A stretch of DNA of 16,925 bases from assembly GCA_017938565.1 (NCBI GenBank), contig JAGBBI010000087.1:1-16925 (forward strand). Direction: 5' to 3'. Both the position numbers and the translations under genes were made by a program. This DNA is from Clostridia bacterium (GTDB lineage: Bacteria; Bacillota_A; Clostridia; Christensenellales; UBA1242). The notes beneath the pieces are model-generated. The model ran no database searches. It saw only the letters and a program-made list of their open reading frames with translations, and was not told the DNA's origin. Shown here piece after piece: positions 1 to 7,069 of this stretch. Position 1 is the first letter of the stretch. Every line of letters starts with the position of its first letter.

Positions 1-50
1 ACACCTTTGAGAAGCGTGTCAAACATCGTTTCTTGGATAACTATTTTCAT
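1..50 (-). CDS. Start of a gene running off the window; possibly a DNA polymerase III beta-clamp-like protein
   Basis: Only the first 17 residues are present (MKIVIQETMFDTLLKGV). The ATG is at 50-48 on the minus strand. A GGGGAG Shine-Dalgarno lies about seven bases upstream, inside the last codons of the preceding acetyltransferase remnant. The ATG overlaps that remnant's TGA by the four-base ATGA arrangement, so the two are probably translationally coupled. The pattern M-K-x-x-I-Q followed by an amphipathic helix resembles the N-terminus of Firmicutes DnaN sliding clamps, but 17 residues are too few to assign a family. If it is a clamp it could be a second, non-oriC copy. The start is well supported; the identity is a guess. 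Confidence 0.4.
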   Translation of the reverse strand, partial: MKIVIQETMFDTLLKG

Positions 51-235
51 TTTTTTCTCCCCAATTTAGTATCACAAAAGTCGTAAGACGGATTTTTGTT
101 TTTAGTAAATGTGTTTATTTCATCTGTTGTTAAGAATGGTACAAAATTGGGATTATGTTTATATAACCCATTGGGGAATTCGACCCATTTTTTTAAGTCG
201 CGTTTTGTTAAGACTTCTTTAATTTGTATATTCAT
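47..235 (-). pseudogene. N-terminal remnant of a GNAT-family N-acetyltransferase
   Basis: The 62 codons match, from memory, the N-terminus of a GNAT protein family of several hundred residues. That N-terminus reads roughly K-E-V-x-T-K-x-x-L-K-K-x-x-x-F-P, then L-Y-K-x-N-P-x-x-V-P, a D-E-x-x-T-F segment, K-N-P and F-C-x-x-K. The match stops at about residue 58 (FCDTK), where intact members would continue into the catalytic domain with its acetyl-CoA-binding loop. Here LGRKK and a TGA follow. An AAGGA Shine-Dalgarno sits just upstream of the ATG at 235, and the gene starts 25 bases after the rRNA methyltransferase stop, so it was probably part of that operon. The sequence immediately after the break is the start of another gene, which looks like a deletion junction. 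The family is recognised with fair confidence; activity of the fragment is very unlikely. Confidence 0.6.
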
Positions 236-260
236 ATTTTTCCTTGGTGTATAAAACTTT

Positions 261-1586
261 TTAAATTTTTGTAAGGCAAACTACTGTTTCAAGGTGTGCA
301 GTATGTGGAAACATGTCGAACGGAGTTATCTCCTTAATTTCATAGCTATTGTTTTGCAAAAGAATTTTTATATCTCTTGCAAGAGTATTAGGGTTGCATG
401 ATACATAGATTATTTTATGGGGTTCAGATTTTAAAATTGCGTCAAGCACCGTATTGTCACAACCTTTTCTTGGTGGGTCAACAACAATAATGTGATTTTT
501 TATACCCTGCTTTAGTAATTTTGGGATTTCAATTGTACAATCCCCGCAAATGTTAATCATATTTGATATATTATTTTCTTTTGCTAAGCAATTTGCGGAG
601 TCTGTTGCTTCTTTTATTATTTCAATTCCATATACTGTTTTGGCAAAATTGCTTAATTTTGCGGTTAGAAGCCCAGCACCAGAATATGCATTAATAACGA
701 CATCGCTGTTTTCGATATAAGATACAACTTTATCATAAATTTTATTTGCAACTTCATTGTTAACTTGTAAAAAACTTGCGTTGTTTACGGGGTAGGTAAG
801 CCCGTCGCTGGTGGCAGTTAATTCTATAAGTCCATAAAGATGTTTAAAACTACTTCCTAGTATAACATTGTTATGGAGTTTGTTTATGTTTATGTTTAAT
901 CCGAAACTTGGGAAAATGGGTTTTAGTTTTGCTATCAAATTTTCGCTGTTTGGCAAGGTATCGCCGTTTATGACAATAGAGATTAAAACCGAGTCATTTA
1001 TCTCCCTTGCGACGATGTGTTTTACAAGACCCGACTTGGTTCGTTCGTTATAACCAGATATATTATTTTCAATCATATAGCTTTTTACAGCAGAGATTAA
1101 AGGCTTTGTCCAACTTTTAGAAATTAAGCAGTCATCAATTTCCAAAATATTATGGCTATTGGTTCTGAAAAGTCCAATTTGTAGTTGCTCATTAACAGGT
1201 AATGAAATTTTGTTTCTATATCTTATATTTGTCCCTGAGACAATATTTTGGGGAGAAATTTCAATATTAGCGACCTTTTTAAAGATATGTTTAAGTTTTT
1301 CCTCTTTAAATTTTAATTGTTCGTCGTAAGTAATATGCTGAAGCGTGCATCCACCACAAGAATACGCATAAGGGCAAGGTGGGATGATTCGATGTTTGCT
1401 TTCATTTTTTATGGTGGTAACTTTACCTATTGCAAACTTGCTTTTTGCGTTAATTATTATACCTTCAACTTCTTCATTTAACCACGTGTTTGGGATAAAT
1501 ATGACTTCGTTATTAAATTTTAGGACTCCATCGCCGTCATCGTTTATATCGATTATTGTTCCATTAAATTTATCGTTTTTTTCCAT
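261..1586 (-). CDS. rlmD: 23S rRNA (uracil-5-)-methyltransferase, RlmD/RumA (TrmA) family
   Basis: This encodes a 441-residue SAM-dependent RNA m5U methyltransferase, cytoplasmic, expected to modify 23S rRNA (RlmD or dual-specificity RlmCD type). An N-terminal TRAM-like segment covers about residues 5-60. A 4Fe-4S site follows as C71-x5-C77-x2-C80, with a probable fourth ligand at C153. The SAM-binding strand lies near residues 296-305 (INAYSGAG). D370 sits in the DPPRKG motif, the catalytic nucleophile C397 in SCNP, and the general base E433 in HLE. I chose the ATG at 1586 because the protein then begins just before the TRAM domain. An in-frame ATG at 1667 would add 27 basic residues lying wholly inside the upstream gene. 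The chosen start overlaps the upstream gene by 17 bases, behind a purine-rich stretch rather than a strong Shine-Dalgarno. Which uracil is modified cannot be read from the sequence. Confidence 0.93.
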   Translation of the reverse strand: MEKNDKFNGTIIDINDDGDGVLKFNNEVIFIPNTWLNEEVEGIIINAKSKFAIGKVTTIKNESKHRIIPPCPYAYSCGGCTLQHITYDEQLKFKEEKLKHIFKKVANIEISPQNIVSGTNIRYRNKISLPVNEQLQIGLFRTNSHNILEIDDCLISKSWTKPLISAVKSYMIENNISGYNERTKSGLVKHIVAREINDSVLISIVINGDTLPNSENLIAKLKPIFPSFGLNININKLHNNVILGSSFKHLYGLIELTATSDGLTYPVNNASFLQVNNEVANKIYDKVVSYIENSDVVINAYSGAGLLTAKLSNFAKTVYGIEIIKEATDSANCLAKENNISNMINICGDCTIEIPKLLKQGIKNHIIVVDPPRKGCDNTVLDAILKSEPHKIIYVSCNPNTLARDIKILLQNNSYEIKEITPFDMFPHTAHLETVVCLTKI

Positions 1587-2484
1587 TTTTCTTTTTCTTC
1601 TTATGTTTTTTATGTTTTTTGGTGTAATATGCTTTTGGGCGGTTGCTGTTTTGCGCTGTTGGGGCAATATATGGCTTTTTGCTTTCTTTTTTTATTCTGT
1701 ATGAAATAAATTCGGGAACTTCTTCAACGTAAGTAAAAAATTTATTAAATTTGGAGCTTACAATTAATGAAATTACAGAGTATATGATTTCAGAGACTAA
1801 AAGTATAATGAATGGTGATTTTGCAGATAAGCAAACCATTGTAGACTCTAATACACCGGCATTTTCACCATAGGTGTTGAAGTTTGTAAAGCTGGTAGAA
1901 AAAATATATATTACAAATATTAGTGAGGCTGCAGTATAAATCCACGAGGCTTGTGCATTTGTGATATAAATAAACTTAGCATTAAATACGAGGTTAAAAA
2001 TATTAAACAACAACATAATTGTAGCAAATGCGTAAACTACAATCATCACTAATGAAATAAGGTTGATTTTATCCTGCATTCGAGCGTAGTCTGCGGTGCC
2101 GTTATATATTGCTGATACGTAGTAAACATTTGTGATGGGTTCTTCTGAAAGCAGTTGCTCAAACTCTTGTCTTGTTAGTTCACCATTATCATATTGTTTT
2201 TCGAGTGCATTTTCAACTTTTAAATATTGCCGTCTATATTGGCTAACGGTTTTGTCTTCCACTTTTACGTTTTTCATTAAGTCAAGAGGCGTTATCTTAG
2301 TAGCAAGAGGAGTTGCATAACTTTCGTATTTTCCATAGTATTCGGCGTCGTAAAACTCATACTCTACGTATTTATCTAAAGAGAGCATTGGCATAAACAT
2401 TGTCAGTAATATTAATCCATAAAATATTACCGCTACAATTCTGAATATTAAAAATGACTTAGCTTCAAATTTCATTATTTTCAT
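1570..2484 (-). CDS. Four-helix membrane protein with a lysine-rich tail, unknown function
   Basis: The product has 304 residues and I recognise no family. Four hydrophobic segments are visible at about residues 11-33, 141-165, 182-202 and 222-245. A long polar loop of about 105 residues separates helices 1 and 2, probably outside the cell and rich in Tyr, Glu and Asp. The C-terminus (about 255-304) is strongly basic and ends in a run of Lys/His-Lys, which would lie in the cytoplasm and could bind RNA, ribosomes or acidic lipid. The gene overlaps the start of the rRNA methyltransferase by 17 bases, so the two are likely co-transcribed. ATGs at 2484 and 2475 are both possible starts and neither has a strong Shine-Dalgarno. 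It is a real gene by length and membrane pattern; its role is unknown. Confidence 0.75.
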   Translation of the reverse strand: MKIMKFEAKSFLIFRIVAVIFYGLILLTMFMPMLSLDKYVEYEFYDAEYYGKYESYATPLATKITPLDLMKNVKVEDKTVSQYRRQYLKVENALEKQYDNGELTRQEFEQLLSEEPITNVYYVSAIYNGTADYARMQDKINLISLVMIVVYAFATIMLLFNIFNLVFNAKFIYITNAQASWIYTAASLIFVIYIFSTSFTNFNTYGENAGVLESTMVCLSAKSPFIILLVSEIIYSVISLIVSSKFNKFFTYVEEVPEFISYRIKKESKKPYIAPTAQNSNRPKAYYTKKHKKHKKKKKNGKKR

Positions 2485-2531
2485 TATATCACACTACAAA
2501 TTATAAAATCAAATATTATTGCAAAATATAT

Positions 2532-2558
2532 ATTATACAAATGTTTGCCATCTATCAA
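2532..2558 (-). promoter_or_regulatory. Possible promoter for the membrane protein-rlmD operon
   Basis: On the minus strand TTGATA (2558-2553) and TATAAT (2537-2532) are separated by 15 bases, shorter than ideal. It lies back to back with the plus-strand promoter at 2567-2594. Confidence 0.35.
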
Positions 2559-2566
2559 TTTTTGTT

Positions 2567-2594
2567 TTGATTTTCATAAAAACTGTTGTATAAT
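2567..2594 (+). promoter_or_regulatory. Sigma-A-type promoter for the small InlB-repeat protein
   Basis: TTGATT at 2567-2572 and a perfect TATAAT at 2589-2594 have a 16-base spacer. Transcription would begin near 2601, upstream of the GGAG at 2615. This rules out an upstream in-frame ATG at 2586, which lies inside the promoter. Confidence 0.7.
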
Positions 2595-2624
2595 AAATTA
2601 GAGTTTATAAGTTTGGAGAAATTT

Positions 2625-2926
2625 ATGAAGAAAACACTTTGGATTTTTGTTGTTGCAGGCGTAATTGCTGCGGTGGTTTTGGGCTATGGTCTTTACAAAA
2701 TTGTAGACCATTCAAATCATTATCAAATCGTAGTTACAATTGACAGAGGCGATGAAATGCTTGATGTGAAAACTCTTGAAGCGGGTCAGACAATGCTTGT
2801 GCCAGAGGTTCCAGAAAGGAAGGGAAAACTTTTAAGGGTTGGTACTCTGACCCAGAAGGAAAGAAATTGTTTGATTTTGACAAACCTATCAGATATGATA
2901 CAACAATTTATGCTATTTGGGAGTAA
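2625..2926 (+). pseudogene. Small membrane-anchored protein with one InlB/Flg_new-type repeat, interrupted by a -1 frameshift
   Basis: The start is the ATG at 2625, with GGAG six bases upstream. Residues 5-25 form an N-terminal hydrophobic helix. The rest reads as a single Listeria-Bacteroides (InlB_B/Flg_new) repeat: V-V-T-I-D-R-G-D, then L-E-A-G-Q, then P-E-x-P. In the starting frame the repeat is lost after GKL and an unrelated tail runs to a TGA at 2939. In the next frame, from about 2831, the expected second half appears: F-K-G-W-Y-S-D-P-E-G, then F-D-F-D-K-P-I, then D-T-T-I-Y-A-I-W-E, ending at TAA 2924-2926. Adding one T to the TTTT run at 2830-2833 restores a 100-residue protein with a complete repeat. 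The lesion could be a true indel or a homopolymer sequencing error. The repeat family is common on Gram-positive surface proteins; this one's function is unknown. Confidence 0.72.
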
Positions 2927-3008
2927 TAAAGCCTCTTGAAATGAAATAAGTTTTGTGGTATTATAGCCTTATAGTGTTATTTTATACTTTATATTAGGAG
3001 GCTAGGGT

Positions 3009-3698
3009 ATGCAATTTTTTCAAAATGATTGGGATTCTATCTTGGATGGCGAATTTGAAAAAGAATATTTCAAATCTATTATTGACAAGGTTGAGCGTGA
3101 ATATGCGACTCATAAGATTTATCCGGCTGAGAATAAAATATTTTCAGCGTTTAAACTGACCCCATATAAAGAGGTAAAAGTGGTAATTATTGGCCAAGAC
3201 CCATATCACGGAGAGGGGCAAGCACACGGGCTTTGTTTTTCGGTGATGCCAGGTGTTGCAACTCCACCTTCTTTGGTTAATATATTTAAGGAAATTGCAG
3301 ATGATATTGGTGGGTATGTGCCAGATAATGGATATCTTGTCCCTTGGGCAAAACAGGGGGTCTTACTTTTAAATAGTGTGTTAACAGTAAGGGAAGGTCA
3401 GCCAAACTCACATCGTCCACTGGGATGGGAAGAATTTACTGATGCAGTAATAAAGTCGCTTAATGAAAAAGAGAATCGAATAGTTTTTTTGCTTTGGGGG
3501 AACAATGCTAAACAAAAGGCTTCTTTAATTGACCAGAATAAGCATAGCATACTTATGGCCTCGCATCCAAGTCCATTGTCTGCGTACAACGGTTTCTTTG
3601 GTTGCAAACACTTCTCGAAGACAAATGAGATTTTAAAAGAGTCGGGTCAAAAGCAAATTGATTGGCAGATTGAAAATATAACACGTACATTTTTTTAA
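3009..3698 (+). CDS. ung: Uracil-DNA glycosylase, family 1 (Ung)
   Basis: This 229-residue enzyme removes uracil from DNA to start base excision repair in the cytoplasm. All family 1 motifs are intact. The water-activating loop GQDPYHG carries D64. The Pro/Ser loop appears as TPPSL near residue 86, and LLNSVLTVREG near 120-130 contains the uracil-contacting Asn. LLWGNNA lies near 161, and HPSPLSAYNGFFG begins with catalytic H186 and the DNA-intercalation loop. Length is normal for the family. The ATG has AGGAGG (2996-3001) seven bases upstream. It is the only intact gene between 2567 and 6506, and its stop lies ten bases before the next start, so it probably heads an operon with the two interrupted exported-protein genes. 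I found no clear promoter in 2927-2995. Confidence 0.97.
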   Translation: MQFFQNDWDSILDGEFEKEYFKSIIDKVEREYATHKIYPAENKIFSAFKLTPYKEVKVVIIGQDPYHGEGQAHGLCFSVMPGVATPPSLVNIFKEIADDIGGYVPDNGYLVPWAKQGVLLLNSVLTVREGQPNSHRPLGWEEFTDAVIKSLNEKENRIVFLLWGNNAKQKASLIDQNKHSILMASHPSPLSAYNGFFGCKHFSKTNEILKESGQKQIDWQIENITRTFF

Positions 3699-3708
3699 AG
3701 TAGGTTAG

Positions 3709-5166
3709 ATGAAAAAAGTTCTTGGAAAAAGTTTGTTAATATTGTCAATGGCATTTATTTGTGTATCACTTTTATTTGCAGGGGGTTCACAAGTATTTGG
3801 CGTTGCGAAAGCAAGCGAACAATTTTCGGGAACTTTTTTAGTTTCAGATTATGAGACGGGAAGTAAGATTATAAACTTTGCTCCAATGAATAAAAATAAT
3901 GAGCGTATGAATGGTACAAGTTGGGTGCCAGATTTAGTCGATGGTGGAAATGGTGTCAAACTTTTGAATGATAGAATTGATGTGTCCGGTTTTTTTGACG
4001 AGTTTGATGTTGGCGATAACGAACAAAGTCAGTTGGCACTACAAGCTTGGCTGTATTTTGATTTACATACTATGACGGATCTTACCATAGGTTTTTCTTC
4101 GGAAGATGGCTCTAAATATATTGAATGGCACATTGATGAGGACGAATTGTTTAATATTTTGCAAAAGGACTTTGATAATTATCAATATGATATTATGTTC
4201 TATTCGGCAAATAATGTTCCTTGGGGTTGGAATTTAATAACTTTACCATTTACAACTGCAACAGCATCAACTGACGGCTTGATTGTTGATGGAACAGATG
4301 TTGGGCAAAAGGTTTTAGATTTAACATATTTTTATGTACGTCAGGATAATGATAGTATATTGCCTCTTGGGCTGAATGTATATTCTTTAACTATCAAGAA
4401 GGCTGTAAACAATACTATTGGTTGCGATGAAAAACAAGCTTTTTGTGTAGTAGAACTAAATGAATTACAAGACATAACTCAGTCCTTATACATAGGTGAA
4501 TATTACACACTCCCATCAATTTTTGATGTTTTCAAAAGTTTATGGATAGGGGACGTTAATTTGCTTTCTAATAATTTTAGGAATGAACAATACTATAAGG
4601 TAGAAGTGTCATCAAATGGTATGACTACGGATGAATATTACGGAAAGGCAATACTTTTGGAAAATAATGAATATGATGTGTGCTTTTTGGCTGGTAAAGG
4701 AAATGGAGATTATGTAGCCCTAAAGAGATTGAGATTAAAAGTGCAAAGTTATGGAACTGGTGCTTAGTTTGATGATGATGAGGTTACAGTAAATATCGAT
4801 GAAATGTATGAACTAAAATATCATATACACCCAGTATTTAAAGATGCCGTCATAGAGTTTGTCGCAGATGATGATAAGGTTATTGAGATTGTAGAAGTAG
4901 ACAATGTTAAGCAAGTCGTAAAAGTTAAAGGGCTTAAAAAAGGAGAGTCGGGAATAACAATAAAGGTTTATGACGATAGACTTATGAACAGCGACAATGA
5001 AGACGGACTGGAAAATAATAATTTGTGGGTGAAAGTACAAAAAGAGACCAACAAAACTTCAACGGTAAAAGTAATGTTGTGGATATCATTGGTTGTTTTG
5101 CTTGGAATTGCCGTGTATAATATTGTGTTAGCGATTAAAAAGCATAAAAATTTTGAAGTAAAATAG
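3709..5166 (+). pseudogene. Secreted, C-terminally membrane-anchored surface protein, interrupted by an in-frame TAG
   Basis: Read through one TAG (4765-4767, codon 353), this is a single 485-codon gene. Residues 1-35 form a signal peptide with a basic start, a hydrophobic core and a probable cleavage after AKA35. Residues 40-350 are an unrecognised extracellular region, rich in Asp, Tyr and aromatics and probably beta. After the stop, the same frame continues with F-D-D-D-E-V-T-V and about 65 residues resembling a bacterial Ig-like (BIG2) fold, including V-K-V-K-G-L-K-K-G-E-S-G-I. A hydrophobic helix then precedes a basic tail. An ATG at 4804 lacks a good Shine-Dalgarno and a signal peptide, so a separate downstream gene is unlikely. 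The truncated product would be secreted without its anchor. The start at 3709 has only a weak AGG upstream and probably depends on coupling to ung. Confidence 0.72.
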
Positions 5167-5183
5167 TATAAGGAGAGTTAGGC

Positions 5184-6506
5184 GTGTTCGGAGAAGATGA
5201 TTATGAGAATGACAGTTATAAAATTCCATATGATGATGAGCCGATAACAAGAGGAAGTCGTGCAAAGAATGAAAACAGAGAAATTCGACAGCAGCCATCT
5301 GAACGCAAAAAGTTGGGTTTTGTTGATATATTTCAGTTTTTGATTTGCATTCTTTTAGTAGTTGCTGTTGTAATGCTATATAATCAAATCGATTTGGTTG
5401 GAAATCAAAGAGAGACATATAACATTAATGTAGAAACCGAGACGTCAAATCTCGCTTTTGCTTCGGCAAAAGGTATGCTTTCAACGGTAAATGTGGGTGC
5501 AATTAAAGCGACTTCTGGAGGTGCTCCAAGTGTTAATATTGAAACCGATGTAGACTTTTTTCAAAGCAGTTATTCGCTTGGGTCAGGAGTTATATACTCG
5601 CTTGATAAAAGCTCGGGAAGTGCTTATATAATCACGAATTATCACGTTGTTGCGGATCTTGCAGGTTTTGCAAATGGATTTGGATATTACTATGTATTAT
5701 TGTGGGACTCTGCAAAGCCTATTCAAGCACAATATATGGGTGGAAGTTATGTTTATGATATTGCAGTGCTTTATGTAACGGGTTCTGAAGAATTAAAACA
5801 AAGTTCATGTGTGCAAACAGAAGTTGCAAGTTCAACAGATATTGTTGTTGGTGAAGAATGTATTGCTATTGGTAATTCAATGGGAAGAAATTTGGGTGTG
5901 TCAAATGGGATAATAAGGGTTGAAGAGGTTGTCTTTTCGAAATCGCAATCAAGCTACGTTACTTATCTCAGCCATACTGCAAGTGTAAATAGTGGTAATA
6001 GCGGAGGTGGACTTTAAAATGGGAATGGAGATTTAATAGGAATTGTAAATGCAAAATTTTCGGATGTGAGTTCAGACGGAACACTAACTTATTATGAAGT
6101 CGTTCATGGAATGTTTTATGCAATCCCAAGCAGTATTGCAATAAGTGTAGCCAACAATATTATTCGTAATAGTGGAATATTAATGATGCCTTCAATCGGA
6201 CTTTCGTACGGGGATAGTTATGTTTGGAACAATGGCAGATATAACGAAACAGATAGGGGATCGCAGAAATTATACGATTTAGAAATGGCAAAGAGTTCCG
6301 GAAGTTTTTTATCGGGTGATAAACTTTTAAAAGTAGCTTATAGATATAATGGGAAGGAAATTGTTTCAGAACTTAATCATATTTCAAGCATTGAGAGTAA
6401 TATATTTAATTGGGATAAGGGTGATACAGTAACTTTTACAATCCAAAGAGGCGATAGTATAAAAGAAATAATTGTCAATATTTCGGATACTATAAAGATT
6501 AAGTAG
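5184..6506 (+). pseudogene. Membrane-anchored HtrA/DegP-like trypsin-type serine protease, interrupted by an in-frame TAA
   Basis: The GTG at 5184 follows AGGAGAG (5171-5177) by six bases. An acidic, polar cytoplasmic segment (1-44) is followed by one helix (about 47-66) and then the extracytoplasmic protease domain. The catalytic triad is visible as H154 in TNYHVV, D192 in YDIAVLYV and S273 in NSGNSGGGL. Codon 278 is TAA (6015-6017), immediately after that motif. The frame then resumes with N-G-N-G-D-L-I-G-I-V-N-A, the strand that follows the active serine in HtrA proteins, and a PDZ-like C-terminus to 6506. The terminated product keeps the triad but lacks the last barrel strands and the PDZ-like part, so it is probably unfolded. 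A Tyr codon (TAT or TAC) is one plausible ancestor of the stop. HtrA proteins act in quality control of exported proteins; this one follows the surface-protein gene by 17 bases. Confidence 0.82.
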
Positions 6507-6524
6507 ATTTAAAGTTTTAATTAG

Positions 6525-6553
6525 TTGACATTAAATTCGCACTGTTTTATAAT
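6525..6553 (+). promoter_or_regulatory. Consensus promoter for acyl carrier protein
   Basis: TTGACA at 6525-6530 and TATAAT at 6548-6553 match the sigma-A consensus perfectly with a 17-base spacer. It is probably one of the strongest promoters in the window. Confidence 0.9.
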
Positions 6554-6584
6554 ATAATTTAGTTATGATAAAAGGAGTAATCAA

Positions 6585-6815
6585 ATGTTTGAAACCGTAA
6601 GAAATATAATTGTTAAAAATTTATCGGTGGACGAAAAGAAAGTAACAATGGAAGCAGACTTTGTTGCTGACCTTGGTGCAGATTCTATTGACTTGGTTGA
6701 AATTTATATGGACCTTGAAGATACTTTTAAAATGTCTATTCCTGACGATGAACTTCCAAACATTAAGAAAGTTGGCGACCTCGTTAAGTTTGTTGAAGAA
6801 AAAGTAGGAAAGTAA
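6585..6815 (+). CDS. acpP: Acyl carrier protein
   Basis: This is a 76-residue acidic helical carrier for growing acyl chains in fatty acid synthesis. The phosphopantetheine attachment site is S34 in LGADSIDLVE; the DSI form replaces the more common DSL. Helix II carries the acidic face (E, D, E, D) that docks partner enzymes. The length is typical. AAAGGAG lies eight bases upstream of the ATG. The gene stands alone between its own promoter and a terminator-like hairpin at 6845-6884, rather than inside a fab cluster. The symbol acpP is the default for a stand-alone ACP; a specialised paralogue is possible if another copy exists elsewhere. Confidence 0.93.
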   Translation: MFETVRNIIVKNLSVDEKKVTMEADFVADLGADSIDLVEIYMDLEDTFKMSIPDDELPNIKKVGDLVKFVEEKVGK

Positions 6816-6844
6816 ATTCATTGTGAATTTATCAAAAGAGGTGT

Positions 6845-6884
6845 TAGGAACGACATTTATATGTTTGTTCCTAGCATTTGTTTT
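6845..6884 (+). terminator. Intrinsic terminator after acpP
   Basis: TAGGAAC (6845-6851) pairs with GTTCCTA (6867-6873). An inner ACAT/ATGT stem extends the hairpin, and the T-rich ATTTGTTTT follows. It separates acpP from the tRNA-Thr promoter. Confidence 0.65.
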
Positions 6885-6893
6885 GTCAAGTTG

Positions 6894-6922
6894 TTGAAAA
6901 TTAACTTTTTATATGGTATACT
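6894..6922 (+). promoter_or_regulatory. Promoter for tRNA-Thr
   Basis: TTGAAA at 6894-6899 and TATACT at 6917-6922 have a 17-base spacer. The -10 ends 12 bases before the mature 5' end of the tRNA. Confidence 0.8.
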
Positions 6923-6934
6923 AATCTAAAATTT

Positions 6935-7010
6935 GCTGATATAGCACAGTTGGTAGTGCAATTGATTCGTAATCAATAGGTCGCCGGTTCGAGTCCGGCT
7001 ATCAGCTCCA
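6935..7010 (+). tRNA. tRNA-Thr (anticodon CGT)
   Basis: The 76 nucleotides fold into a full cloverleaf. The acceptor arm is GCTGATA with TATCAGC, and the D stem is GCAC/GTGC. The anticodon stem is ATTGA/TCAAT around the loop TTCGTAA, with CGT at 6968-6970. The T arm is GCCGG-TTCGAGT-CCGGC. CCA is encoded at 7008-7010 and the discriminator base is T. It reads ACG. No terminator is visible between it and the following gene, so read-through into grpB is possible. Confidence 0.95.
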
Positions 7011-7069
7011 AGTTTTGAAAGGGGGTCAAAATGACTTCCTTTTTTGTAAGGAATAATAGGAGGGTTTTT

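Noticed and set aside
2826..2837. Programmed -1 ribosomal frameshift at CTTTTAA
   Set aside because: The codons read CTT TTA in the starting frame and do not form the X-XXY-YYZ slippery heptamer, and no stimulatory stem-loop is evident downstream.
4804..5166. Separate 120-residue gene starting at 4804
   Set aside because: It is exactly in frame with the upstream protein, has no good Shine-Dalgarno, and begins inside an Ig-like domain whose first strand lies before the ATG.
4765..6017. Stop-codon reassignment to explain the in-frame TAG and TAA
   Set aside because: TAA and TAG both end many intact genes here (rlmD, ung and acpP with TAA; pflA and pflB with TAG), and the affected genes lie in one cluster. 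Local mutation or assembly error fits better.
6066..6506. Separate 146-residue gene starting after the protease
   Set aside because: The first codon in the listed frame is a GTG with no ribosome site, and the sequence is the continuation of the HtrA barrel and C-terminus.
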